Positions 55,821-64,000 of a stretch of DNA of 64,000 nt are shown here, piece by piece. The DNA comes from Ochotona curzoniae (taxonomy: Eukaryota > Chordata > Mammalia > Lagomorpha > Ochotonidae), in assembly GCF_017591425.1 (NCBI RefSeq), contig NW_024466004.1:37512501-37576500 (forward strand), read 5' to 3'. Every line of letters starts with the position of its first letter. Positions within the stretch are counted from its first letter, which is position 1. A program made the translations under genes and the position numbers. A model generated the notes under the pieces. That model did not search any database. It was not told where the DNA came from and worked only from the letters and a program-made list of their open reading frames with translations.

Positions 55821-56178
55821 GAAAAAGAAAATGATGGTGCCCAGCGGCGTGGCCTAGTGGCTTAAGTCCTCGCCTTGAAAGCGCCAGGATCCCATATGGA
55901 CACCGGTTCTAATCCCAGCCCACCACTTCCCATCCAGATCCCTGCTTGTGGCCTGGGAAAGCAGTCAAGGACAGCCCAAAGCTTTGGGACCTTGCACCCA
56001 CGTGGGAGATCCACAAGAGGTTCCTGGCTCCTGGCTTCAGATTGGCATAGCACCAGCCGTTGCGGTCACTTGGGGAGTGACTCATCAGACAGAAGATCTT
56101 CCTCTCTGTCTCTCCTCCTCTCTGTATATGTGACTTTGTAATAAAAATAAATAAATCTTTTTAAAAAAGAGAAAATGA
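55821..56178 (+). mobile_element. C-SINE, plus strand, young, with target duplication
   Basis: Full-length copy (body about 55835-56164): 'gtgcccagcggcgtggcctagtggcttaagtcctcgcc', 'ggacaccggttctaatccc', 'cttgtggcctgggaaagcagtcaagg', 'ccagccgttgcggtcacttggggagtga' and the 'gtgactttgtaataaaaataaataaatc' 3' end. Flanking direct repeats lie at 55821-55834 and 56165-56178 (one base different). Confidence 0.94.
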
Positions 56179-57225
56179 CAAACATTCTGACACTTGTTTT
56201 TTAACCACAAGAAATATTGGTACTTTTAAGCTTATCAGATAACTCTTGGGGGACTCCAATAAAAATATTTGCAAGTAAACCTGTATCCCATAATAGTATT
56301 CACAAGTAACGTAAGATCTGAATGCCTTTTCAATAAAAATAAATAAACCTTTTTTAAGGAAAGGAACATTTTTTTGAAGGGAAAGAATAGAGAAATCCTT
56401 TAATACATCCAACAATTTGTCCCCATGTTCAAGAAGCCCAGGGTGATGGTATCACACATAGGAATGTCTAAGTCAGGCATAACTGTCCACTGACCCCAGC
56501 AGGACTGGTCCACAGCTTCCTTGTCAGTCCAGAACTCTCTATACAAAATGATCCCTACAACAGTATATTAAACATTAAATGTAAATGTAAATGTACCATG
56601 TGAAGTTTTAGAGAAAAGCTTTTGGCTTCCTTGGCCAAAATGATTTCTACACATTGAAAATTAACCTGCACTCTAAAGAAGCCAAAATTTACAACTTATT
56701 TTATTTTTCTCTTCTCATTTCCATATTGGCCATACATCCTGTGATATGCTGCATTAATTTTGCACTGTGAAAATGTCCTCACCCCAAAGAACAACCAAGA
56801 TGACTATTCCTCTAAAATAAGGATCACATTGAAATGCTCTAACAAATCTGGACAATTGCAGATGTGTGTTTTATGAGTGAGGGAAAGAGGCATTAATAAT
56901 TCTGTCTACCTGGACTGAGGAAGGGTGGATCAACTTGCCTAAAGCATTGGCAGCTGGTCTATACCAACCCACCCCTCTCCACTGTATTCATTTCCTGTTC
57001 AGGTTTGTCAGGGGGGCAATTATGAAACCAGTGCCTGTAGTGATTACATGTTAGGTGTAAACTATACAGCCAGCAATAATTATGCATTTTTGAGATGGTC
57101 ATTTGAGTTTGACGTACAGAATGCATACATTTTATGGAAAGTCCAGAAGCTTTTACTTTCTGCCACTATTTTCCATAAGAAAGTATTGTATTTCTGAGGG
57201 AACGTAAGAAAGTGTGTCTAACAAA
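56179..57225. other. Non-coding sequence; 56.64-57.17 kb may be conserved
   Basis: No repeat is assigned. 56640-57170 has enhancer-like texture, including 'gaggcattaataattctg', 'gcaattatgaaacc' and 'cagcaataattatgcatttttgag'. It contains several TAAT cores and an octamer-like 'ttatgcat'. The call is texture-based. Confidence 0.38.
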
Positions 57226-57226
57226 C

Positions 57227-57577
57227 ATTCTGCATTTGGGCCTGGTGTGATGGCGCAGTGGTTAAGGTCCTCGCCTTGCACGCCCGGGATCCCATATGGG
57301 CGCCAGTTCTAATCCCGGCGGCCCCTCTTCCCTTCCAGCTCCCAGCCTGTGGCCTGGGAAGGCAGTCAAGGACGGCCCAAAGCTTTGGGAACCTGCACCC
57401 GCACAGGAGACCCGGAGGAGGCTCCTGGTTTCGGATCAGCATAGCATCGACTGTTGGGGCTCACTTGGGGAGTGAATCATCGGACGGAAGATCTTCCTCT
57501 CTGTCTCTCCTCTCTGTATATCCGCCTTTCCAATAAAAAAATAAATAAAATAAAAAATAAAAAAAATTCTGCATTTG
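57227..57577 (+). mobile_element. C-SINE, plus strand, the youngest-looking copy
   Basis: Body 57239-57565. The head 'gggcctggtgtgatggcgcagtggttaaggtcctcgcc' contains a good A-box (tggcgcagtgg, 57250-57260), and 'gttctaatccc' (57306-57316) is the B-box, so a polymerase III promoter is largely intact. The 3' end is the 'tatccgcctttccaataaaa' type, with tail to 57565. Perfect 12-bp direct repeats (attctgcatttg) are at 57227-57238 and 57566-57577. CpGs are mostly retained. Confidence 0.95.
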
Positions 57578-58160
57578 TGAAGACAGCAGGAGATACTTTC
57601 ATTAGAATCTACATGAGACAGGTAACTTAATTACAGGAGAGGTAAGAGGCAGAGTTCTTGGAAAACTAAAAGTGACCATATATTTAGAGTCAGCTAACCT
57701 CTGACTTCACCTAATCACCTTTAACTCTATTAGAGTAGCAGATGAGAAGATAAATGCACATTGTAACCTACAACATTCCTCTGAACATGAACAAATATTA
57801 GAAGCCAACTTCTAATACTATTGAATATTAATTATTTAATACAACAAAAGGATTCTACATTTACATAGTCAAATATTCAGTAGACACTATCTAAGCACAC
57901 ACACAATCTATACGCATACAAGCATCTTTGTCCCCTCTCATCTTCTTCAAGATAACTGCAAAGTAATAAAAATTAGTGCTCCTATTGGCTTACAAAGTTA
58001 CCTTCTATTGGGCTGGCCTTGAAAACAATGCCAATAAGAAAAGGAAAAATATTTCCTCAGAAAATGGAATTGTCTATTTGGGTATTTTCTGGATGCGCAA
58101 TTTGAGGGCCTTGGGTAAATGGTGAACTGATAATTCTCAAATTTAACATTTTTTGCTATC
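57578..58160. other. Non-coding sequence, nothing assigned
   Basis: About 580 bases of AT-rich sequence without a recognisable repeat or gene. Confidence 0.5.
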
Positions 58161-58164
58161 TTTT

Positions 58165-58500
58165 ACTTTATTTATTGTTTATTTGAATGACAGAGGAACA
58201 GAGAGAAGGGTGGGGGGAGAGAGAGAGAGAGAGAAATTTCTTCTATCCACAGAATGGTTCACTCCTTGCATTCCTACAACAGCCTCGGCTGGGCCAGGCT
58301 AAAACTAGGAGCCAGGAATTCCATCCAGACTTCTCTCATTAGAAGCAGGAACCCAGGTACTTAATTCATCATCTAAAGCCTTCTTACATGCATTAACAGG
58401 AGGTTAGCTCAAAGGAGAAGGTGTGACTTGATCCAAGTCACTCCAGTAAGTGTGACATGAGTCTCCCAAAAGACAGTTTAAGCTCATAAGCATAACTGCA
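58165..58500 (-). mobile_element. Old C-SINE, minus strand, with (GA)n
   Basis: Tail complement 'tttatttattgtttatttgaatgacagagg' leads into a GA-rich block with a (GA)n run at 58217-58234, then 'ccacagaatggttcactcc', 'gggccaggctaaaactaggagccaggaattccatcc' and 'gaagcaggaacccaggtac'. Strongly diverged. Confidence 0.7.
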
Positions 58501-60760
58501 CTTCTTCCTTAATCTAAAGAGCTATCTTGAACTTAACTAAATTTTCCTAGCATATTATTGTCTTTCTCTAATTTTAATCTACAACTAAAATATAAACATT
58601 AGCACAGGTCTTCACAGATTCTGACTCTTTAATACCTTTACATAAACGAGAAATTGTTACACCACTTTCTGCATTAGAAATCAGTATCACTTCGTTAGAT
58701 GTTCTGATATCCACACAGAAAAGCAATTTTCTGTTAATTTGTAGTTAGAAGTTCTCATTATAGTGTACCAATGATTCATCTTTTGAGAAAAACCTCTGTA
58801 GGTCAAAAGGCCAAAATGTATATTATTCATAGATTATACTCCTCCCCCCCAAAAAAACTATATAAAACACTAATATTATACCTACAAACCAATAATTCTC
58901 AAAATAAGTTATGCTCTTGCCAAAGGTGTGTGAAAAGTAAGAAATTATGCATGACAGGACATGGCTTATGCCATAAAAGTGGAACACTTGGCCAACTAAA
59001 GAGGGAGGGCAAAAACCAAAATCTAAGCTTTCTCACACCCAGCTCGTGCCTGGATCACAGTAAGCCATCTTATTGACTACATTCTTCTTCATACGTTTTC
59101 AACAATTTTCTCCAAATGACAAATCTCTACCTTGCCTTTCATTCCTTCCACAAAAGAGTATTGAAAAAAGAGTAGTGGATTCCCCAGACTCATGTGCATT
59201 TACACATACGCATCATCTGGATTTCAAGGTGAAGATTCAAAGTTCTGCCTTGGAAATTGCTTATACTCACTGCCTTCAGTGGGTAATCTGACAATAAAAA
59301 ATAGGAATCTTCCCATACCCCCAAAACACAGAGTTCAGTCTGCCAAAAGTGCAAACCTACTAAAGATCAAAATAGGGAAGGGAAATCAATATTAAGCTGA
59401 GTTCAACCAGAATAAAATATAAAAGAAATAGCCTTACAATTCAGTTAATTTCACATCTTACTCTATGTGAAATATTTTAAGGTAGTTTTCAAAATCAAAT
59501 GCAAAATCTACATTCTTTAGGTTCCTAGGATATATCTGCTAGAGTGATCTAAAGTGATCTATCCATTAACACAGCTTTACATCTTAGACATTCCGAATCT
59601 TAACAATAGATGCAAAATCCCAAGCCTGACAGCAGTAATAAAAGAAAAGTATTTGCTGTTCTTTTTCTCATTTTGTAAACTTTTGTTTGGTATACAATAC
59701 TTCATACCATCTGTTCCTATTCTGACATTGTCAATTACTTTTCTGGCTAGTTTTTCTAAAGTGAGAAAAAAAGTGATAAATGTTTTATAAATGCAATTCA
59801 TCTCCTCCCTTGATATCCAAAACCCATTGTTATCTTATTTCTAAAATGGGTGTACGTGTTTCACAATCACTGTAAGAAAAATGAAGAAAGCAGAATTTGA
59901 GAAGGATGGTTTGGACACAATGCTTTCCTGAACAGAAAGCAATGTGATGAACACTGGGGCTTTTCCTGTACTCCTACCTCTATTTGTACATACTGTTATT
60001 CTCCACTGGCTGGAAACTATCCACAACTGTTGAATCTGTGATCCTCCCATGAGTTTCCACTGTAGCAGGACTTTGAAATACAAACTGCAAACCATCAGAG
60101 AAGGGAAACTACTACCTTGAGCCTGTGGCTGCTTTCATATTCAAGGATAGACTTAAGTTGACTGGAAGTACTAATGATACGTTCCCAAACCAAAAATACT
60201 TCTCTAAACAATTATTCACTTCTGAAAGGAATTCCATGAGGTGCTAAGATACACAACCTGAGAAATCTGTTTGGAAGTTTCTAGACCTCAGAACTTTTTC
60301 AAATTGTCAATTTGGGCTGATACCCAATACCAGCAATTTGGAGCTTAGTCAGATACCTAGTTGTAAAGTGCTTGACATTTTTAAGACCATTCCCCTATCC
60401 CTTCCTTCACTCATGGGCCAAAAGTAAATGTGAGTTTAAGCTCATTGCTGTGCTTCTCAGTCAAAAGTCTTGAGGCTTGGTCTTTCTCATACCTCCACTG
60501 CTGCCCCAGATTCAATCAGCACAAGACAAATATGAATAGGAATTCTTAGATTAAGGGAAAATTACTCAGGGATCTCTTGCCTTAAATTACTACATCTTTT
60601 AGCCTCTTGATGGTGCATAAAATTTACAACTTGACCTGGAAGTACTGTTTGGGTAAATCCAAAATAAATAACTAAAATGCCATTCTATTAAGACGATGAA
60701 AAATAATTCTTTCAAATATAAGAAGGATCAATTTTGAGGACAGGAAGTTCCATATTTTCC
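58501..60760. other. Non-coding sequence, nothing assigned
   Basis: About 2.25 kb without a repeat that I can name. The 101-codon plus-strand frame at 58771-59076 and others nearby have no domain or splice context. A C-run/A-run at 58843-58857 and small duplications are the only features. Confidence 0.42.
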
Positions 60761-60761
60761 T

Positions 60762-60821
60762 GGTAGCCAGTAAAGGGTCCAGGTAGCAAGTAGAGGGTCC
60801 AGGTAGCCAGTAGAGGGTCCA
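60762..60821. repeat. 20-bp minisatellite, three units
   Basis: Three head-to-tail 20-bp units (ggtagccagtagagggtcca type) at 60762-60781, 60782-60801 and 60802-60821. The first unit has taaag for tagag and the second has caag for ccag; the third matches the inferred consensus. Confidence 0.96.
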
Positions 60822-61300
60822 CTCTTAGTGAGGGATGGGGGAAGAATTGAGATAGTGGAGACCACACTGTGTGTGATGTTCCTATACAACATGATCTTCT
60901 TGAGAAAGTGTAAGTGTACCTTACACACCATGAGTCACAGGCTAGGTTTACAGGGTAGTAAATCCACTTGGCTGGCAGAAACATAACGCACTCACCTTTG
61001 CCTGGGACATTCAATACCATATTTAAATAACTAATTTCATAAGCATCAGGACTTTTTCAGCACTTCCTCTTCCTGAAAGACTATTCATTCTGGTCTGGTT
61101 GAAAACTATTGGCAAGTGTCTGGTCCAAAATTTCTTCAAAATCCATACTAAAAGAAGGTGTACGTGATTATTAAAACTCCTTTGTTTTCATGTTATTTAT
61201 TAAGTCAGCACTAAGAGAATCCAATAAATGGAAATACTAAGCTAGGTCTCATGGAGGATGCACAAATTAATTAGTACTAACATTTTATAACTAGCTAGTT
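60822..61300. other. Non-coding sequence, nothing assigned
   Basis: About 480 bases without a gene or nameable repeat. Confidence 0.5.
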
Positions 61301-61307
61301 AGTTATG

Positions 61308-61497
61308 TGTTAGAGATGATAGATAGATAGATAGATACGTAGATGATAGATAGAGTAAGGCTTTCAACCACTGGTTACCTACCCAAATGCTCACATGAAC
61401 TGGATCTGGCCCAGGACAGTCTGAAGCCAGGAACTAAATCCAGGTCACCCATGTAAGTGTTGTGAACTCAACTAATTAAGCCACCACCACTGCCTCG
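61308..61497 (-). mobile_element. Old C-SINE, minus strand, with (GATA)n
   Basis: The A-rich end has become a GATA array (about 61317-61355). It is followed by 'aaccactggttacctacccaaatgctc', 'ggcccaggacagtctgaagccaggaactaaatccaggtcacccatg' and a head ending 'aattaagccaccaccactgcc'. Partial and diverged. Confidence 0.6.
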
Positions 61498-61915
61498 AAG
61501 GGTCTGGAGGAATCTGGAGTCAAGAGCTGAAGCTGGAGATAATAAGGTTGTTCTTTTAAGTCAATAGTATGCGGTCATTTATTATGCAGAAATACACAAA
61601 TAAAACAGATGTTAATGCCTGGAGTATGGTGCTCCTGTTTTGAAAATGATAGTATGTCACATTGTCCCTGGGTCTAGGAAGAGAATGGGGTCTAATGAAG
61701 GTCAGAGGGAAGCTGAAAGCTTAAAGAAAAGTGTTAACAATCCCAAAGAGTCTTGGAAAAGCTGCCAGAAAAAGTCTAAAGGAAAATGGAAGGAAATTGA
61801 GAGCTTCGGATAAAGAAAATTTGTGTCACAGAAGTAGAAAGCTGCTAACATTAACACTAGACACTCAGGAAATGCATCTAGTGAGCAGACGATGTAAATA
61901 AGACTTAAAGGCAGA
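61498..61915. other. Non-coding sequence, nothing assigned
   Basis: About 420 purine-rich bases with no repeat or gene that I can name. Confidence 0.45.
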
Positions 61916-61919
61916 AAAC

Positions 61920-62238
61920 ATCTCTTGAAAACTTCAGCATCTGTACAAGTAGTCTGATTGCCCTGAGGATGTAATTCTGGTTACAGCATAGAGACCATGT
62001 GGCAAGATGCCAAAACTACCTGAATAATGTCTCCACACAGCCTGTCTTGAATGCCAACTGCTTCAGCATTTTAATACTACGTATTCAACCACCATCTGAT
62101 TGCTAAATATAAGACAGAACCGCCCAGCTGAAAGAGTCCCAAATTTCTGACTGGTGGAAGAATAATAAAGATTCTGGCATTTTTAAGTTATTAATTTTAA
62201 GAGTGATTTATTACAAGGCAATTAGAAATTAGAACAAT
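61920..62238 (+). mobile_element. MaLR (MLT1-like) LTR, 3' part
   Basis: The end region 'cgcccagctgaaagagtcccaaatttctgactggtggaagaataataaag', then 'ttattaattttaagagtgatttattacaaggcaattagaaattagaacaa' matches the MLT1 LTR end. That end normally reads '...gaataataaa..gttgttttaagccactaa..tttggggtg.tttgttac.cagcaat..ataac..gaaca'. I see no internal retroviral sequence. Confidence 0.6.
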
Positions 62239-62689
62239 GTTAGTGTACAATAAACAATATGTTTATAACTTAGTTCCTTAAAAATGAAATGAAATTTTCT
62301 CACGCTTTAGCACTATGTTCAAACGCAAAAAAAAAAAAAAAGCAGATTTCTATTCATTCATTCAATCATTTATGATTAGAGGAAAGGTTTCAGTTTGGAC
62401 TTTTGGCTTCCAAAATTCTTTCAGCAAGAATAAACTGTTGAAGTCAATTCTTCCTAAAAATACAGACAAGCTAAGTAACCAATGAAACTATATGCCCCAT
62501 TCTATTTTGAAGATTCTCGTAACTATTAATATTTTTCTTTACCCAGATCATATTTTGGGGTGTAGTCTCATGTGGTATAGACCACCATGTCTGAAATAAA
62601 TTCTCTTTGATTTCTTTCTGGGCAAATGACAAGAGCACATTAATCAACTTTCATCAAAATCAGTTACTGAATCCATGTGACAAGTCTGT

Positions 62690-62900
62690 GAAGCAGCTCT
62701 CCCATTATGGGATTCCATAGTGGTTCCAAAGAGCTGGTGGAGCCCTGCGCTGAATGGGCCAACGCCGTAAGGACCATATGAAGTTGATCCTGCCACACCC
62801 TCCCAACCCAGTCATAAGAAGTAAATCTGTCCCGTGTGTTGAGCCACTACAATGTTGCAGCTGTTTAATGCAGCAGTTAGCTTACCCTGTAACTCAGTGG
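62690..62900 (+). mobile_element. Possible MaLR/MLT1-type LTR end
   Basis: 'gttgagccactacaatgttgcagctgtttaatgcagcagttagctta' resembles a MaLR LTR terminus ('ttaagccactaagttttggg.ttgtttgttatgcagcaatag..'). Upstream sequence is too diverged to place. Confidence 0.45.
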
Positions 62901-63139
62901 TTGGATAATTACTGAGCTGTATTTCTATAATAAAAATCATTGATAGCTTTGATTTCCAGAGTCTAACACTGAGATCTGTGATTTAAAGACTTTCATAAAG
63001 AGTTGTGGTCATTAGGTGGATTTCTCATTTTTACAGAATCACTTCTTCCAACGCTCTTTCCTTACTCTTCAAGGAAAATTTCCTCCTTATTTTATTCATA
63101 TTCCTTCTCAAAACTTATTTCATCCTAAAATGTGATTTT

Positions 63140-63556
63140 CTTCTTTGTAAGTTTTTTTTTTAATTCTAAAACATTTATTTAACATGAATATAAAACATTT
63201 GAGGTATATATGATAATCCAATGTGCACACATTAATGGATGATTACTGCAGTGAAATTGACACATCCATCGCCACCCATGCATTATATTAGATTCCCATC
63301 AGTCTAATAAGTGAAACTTTGTACCTTTTAACTAACATTTCCTCCACTTCTTCTTTCTCACCCAACATCCCTAGTAATAATTGTTCTACTTTCTGTTTTT
63401 ATGCAATTGGCCTTTTATGGTTATGCTTGCAATTGAATCATACATGTTTGTCTTTCTGTGCCTGACTTGCTTCATTTAGAATAAAGTCTTCCAGGTTCCA
63501 CTTGTCACAGGTGGCAGGGTTGCATTCTTTGTTTTTAAAAGCAAAGAGAGAGAATT

Positions 63557-63592
<36 letters not shown>

Positions 63593-64000
63593 CCCACTTA
63601 ATGTTTATTCTACAAATGCTAGCAACAGCCACAACTGAGCCAAGCCAAAGATAGTAACCTGGAACCAATTAGGAAAAGAGACCCAAATGATTGAATCATT
63701 ATCTGCCTCTTCCCATGTGCACACTAGTAGGAAGACAGATTGGAAGTTGAGCTAGAACTGGAGCTTAGGAACTTAAATAAATGATGACATCTCATCTTCT
63801 AGGCCAAATATCCACAGCATGGATGCCTGCTTTTTAAAGGTTAAACAATACTACATTATATGTATGAGTATATGTAATATATTTACCCACTGATATACAC
63901 TTAGGTTCTTTCAATTTCTTCATTATGAATAATATTGTAATGGACATGGGTATGCAAATATCTCTTAGAGATACTTGACTCATTTTATTTGGATCAATAC
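63140..64000 (-). mobile_element. L1 3' UTR and ORF2 C-terminal remnant, minus strand, split by a SINE
   Basis: Reversed ancient L1. 63290-63525 includes 'gaaactttgtaccttttaactaacatttcctcc', 'gttctactttctgtttttatgcaattgg', 'tttgtctttctgtgcctgacttgcttcatttag' and 'cttccaggttccacttgtcacaggtggcagggtt'. After the SINE it resumes at about 63838 with 'ttaaacaatactacattatatgt', 'acttaggttctttcaatttcttc', 'gtaatggacatgggtatgcaaatatctctt' and 'tttggatcaatac', running off the window edge. It is an inactive fossil. Confidence 0.8.
63530..63833 (-). mobile_element. Old C-SINE with (GA)n, nested in L1
   Basis: Starts with an A-rich/GA-rich block containing a (GA)n array at 63545-63592. Next come 'gccacaactgagccaagccaaagatagtaacctgg', 'cagattggaagttgagctagaactggagc' and a head-side end 'aatatccacagcatggatgcctgc'. 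It interrupts the reversed L1 cleanly. Confidence 0.65.

Noticed and set aside
57250..57316. tRNA-like A and B boxes
   Set aside because: They belong to the SINE head, not a functional tRNA gene; no complete cloverleaf is present.
60762..60821. Possible CRISPR-like array
   Set aside because: Units abut directly with no spacers, only three exist, and this is mammalian DNA; it is a minisatellite.
60712..61020. 102-codon minus-strand frame with an internal peptide repeat
   Set aside because: The peptide repeat is the translation of the 20-bp minisatellite. Because 20 is not a multiple of three, the frame shifts between units, so it is not a selected protein repeat.

Overview
This window is mammalian nuclear DNA. 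Its repeats point to a lagomorph, most likely a pika (Ochotona). The main evidence is more than two dozen copies of a tRNA-derived C-type SINE. The best copies carry the head 'gggcctgg.g..gtgg..agtggctaa', an internal 'cccatatgggcgcc..ttctaatcc' B-box block, the body 'cttgtggcctgggaaagcag', a pyrimidine-rich 'ttcctctctgtctctcctcctctctg' stretch, and a tail ending in A-rich ataaataaat. Some L1 3' ends have a lagomorph-like 3' UTR. The genus is inferred from remembered repeat families; no database was searched.

I found no protein-coding exon, rRNA, tRNA gene, CRISPR array or prokaryotic feature. All open frames are short, AT-rich or repeat-derived. The two longest (194 aa on the minus strand at 34.6-35.2 kb and 123 aa on the plus strand at 35.2-35.5 kb) are read through one degenerate interspersed repeat. 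The window is either intergenic or inside a large intron.

Layout. 0-3.9 kb: mostly unique sequence, a CTCF-like site near 0.63 kb and a (TG)n array at 1.76 kb. 3.9-7.2 kb: a badly decayed L1 ORF2 remnant on the plus strand, with a young SINE just upstream and an older SINE abutting its 3' end. 9.2-11.2 kb: a MaLR-type solo LTR and an L1 3' UTR with an internal tandem duplication and a G-quadruplex motif. 11.5-21.2 kb: a MIR and many SINEs, including a close inverted pair at 14.8-15.7 kb. 21.6-23.4 kb: a three-layer nest (old DNA element, L1 3' end, SINE). 24.7-33.1 kb: SINEs, MIRs, AT microsatellites and a possible conserved element near 31.2 kb. 33.7-36.5 kb: a ~2.8 kb element of diverged repeats with a 90%-identical 80-bp inverted repeat. 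36.7 kb: a probable mariner-type MITE. 36.9-40.9 kb: a nearly repeat-free, relatively CpG-retaining block that looks like a cluster of developmental enhancers. 41-50 kb: a pyrimidine tract, two CTCF-like sites, L2, MIR and SINE copies. 50-64 kb: SINEs, an inverted L1 3' end, a 200-bp purine tract, a 20-bp minisatellite, two MaLR-like LTR ends and an antisense L1 split by an old SINE.

No genes act together here. The likely functional content is cis-regulatory: the 36.9-38.9 kb block, smaller candidates near 0.6, 14, 19.5, 31.2 and 57 kb, and the three CTCF-like sites, all in the same orientation. None of these was tested by alignment.
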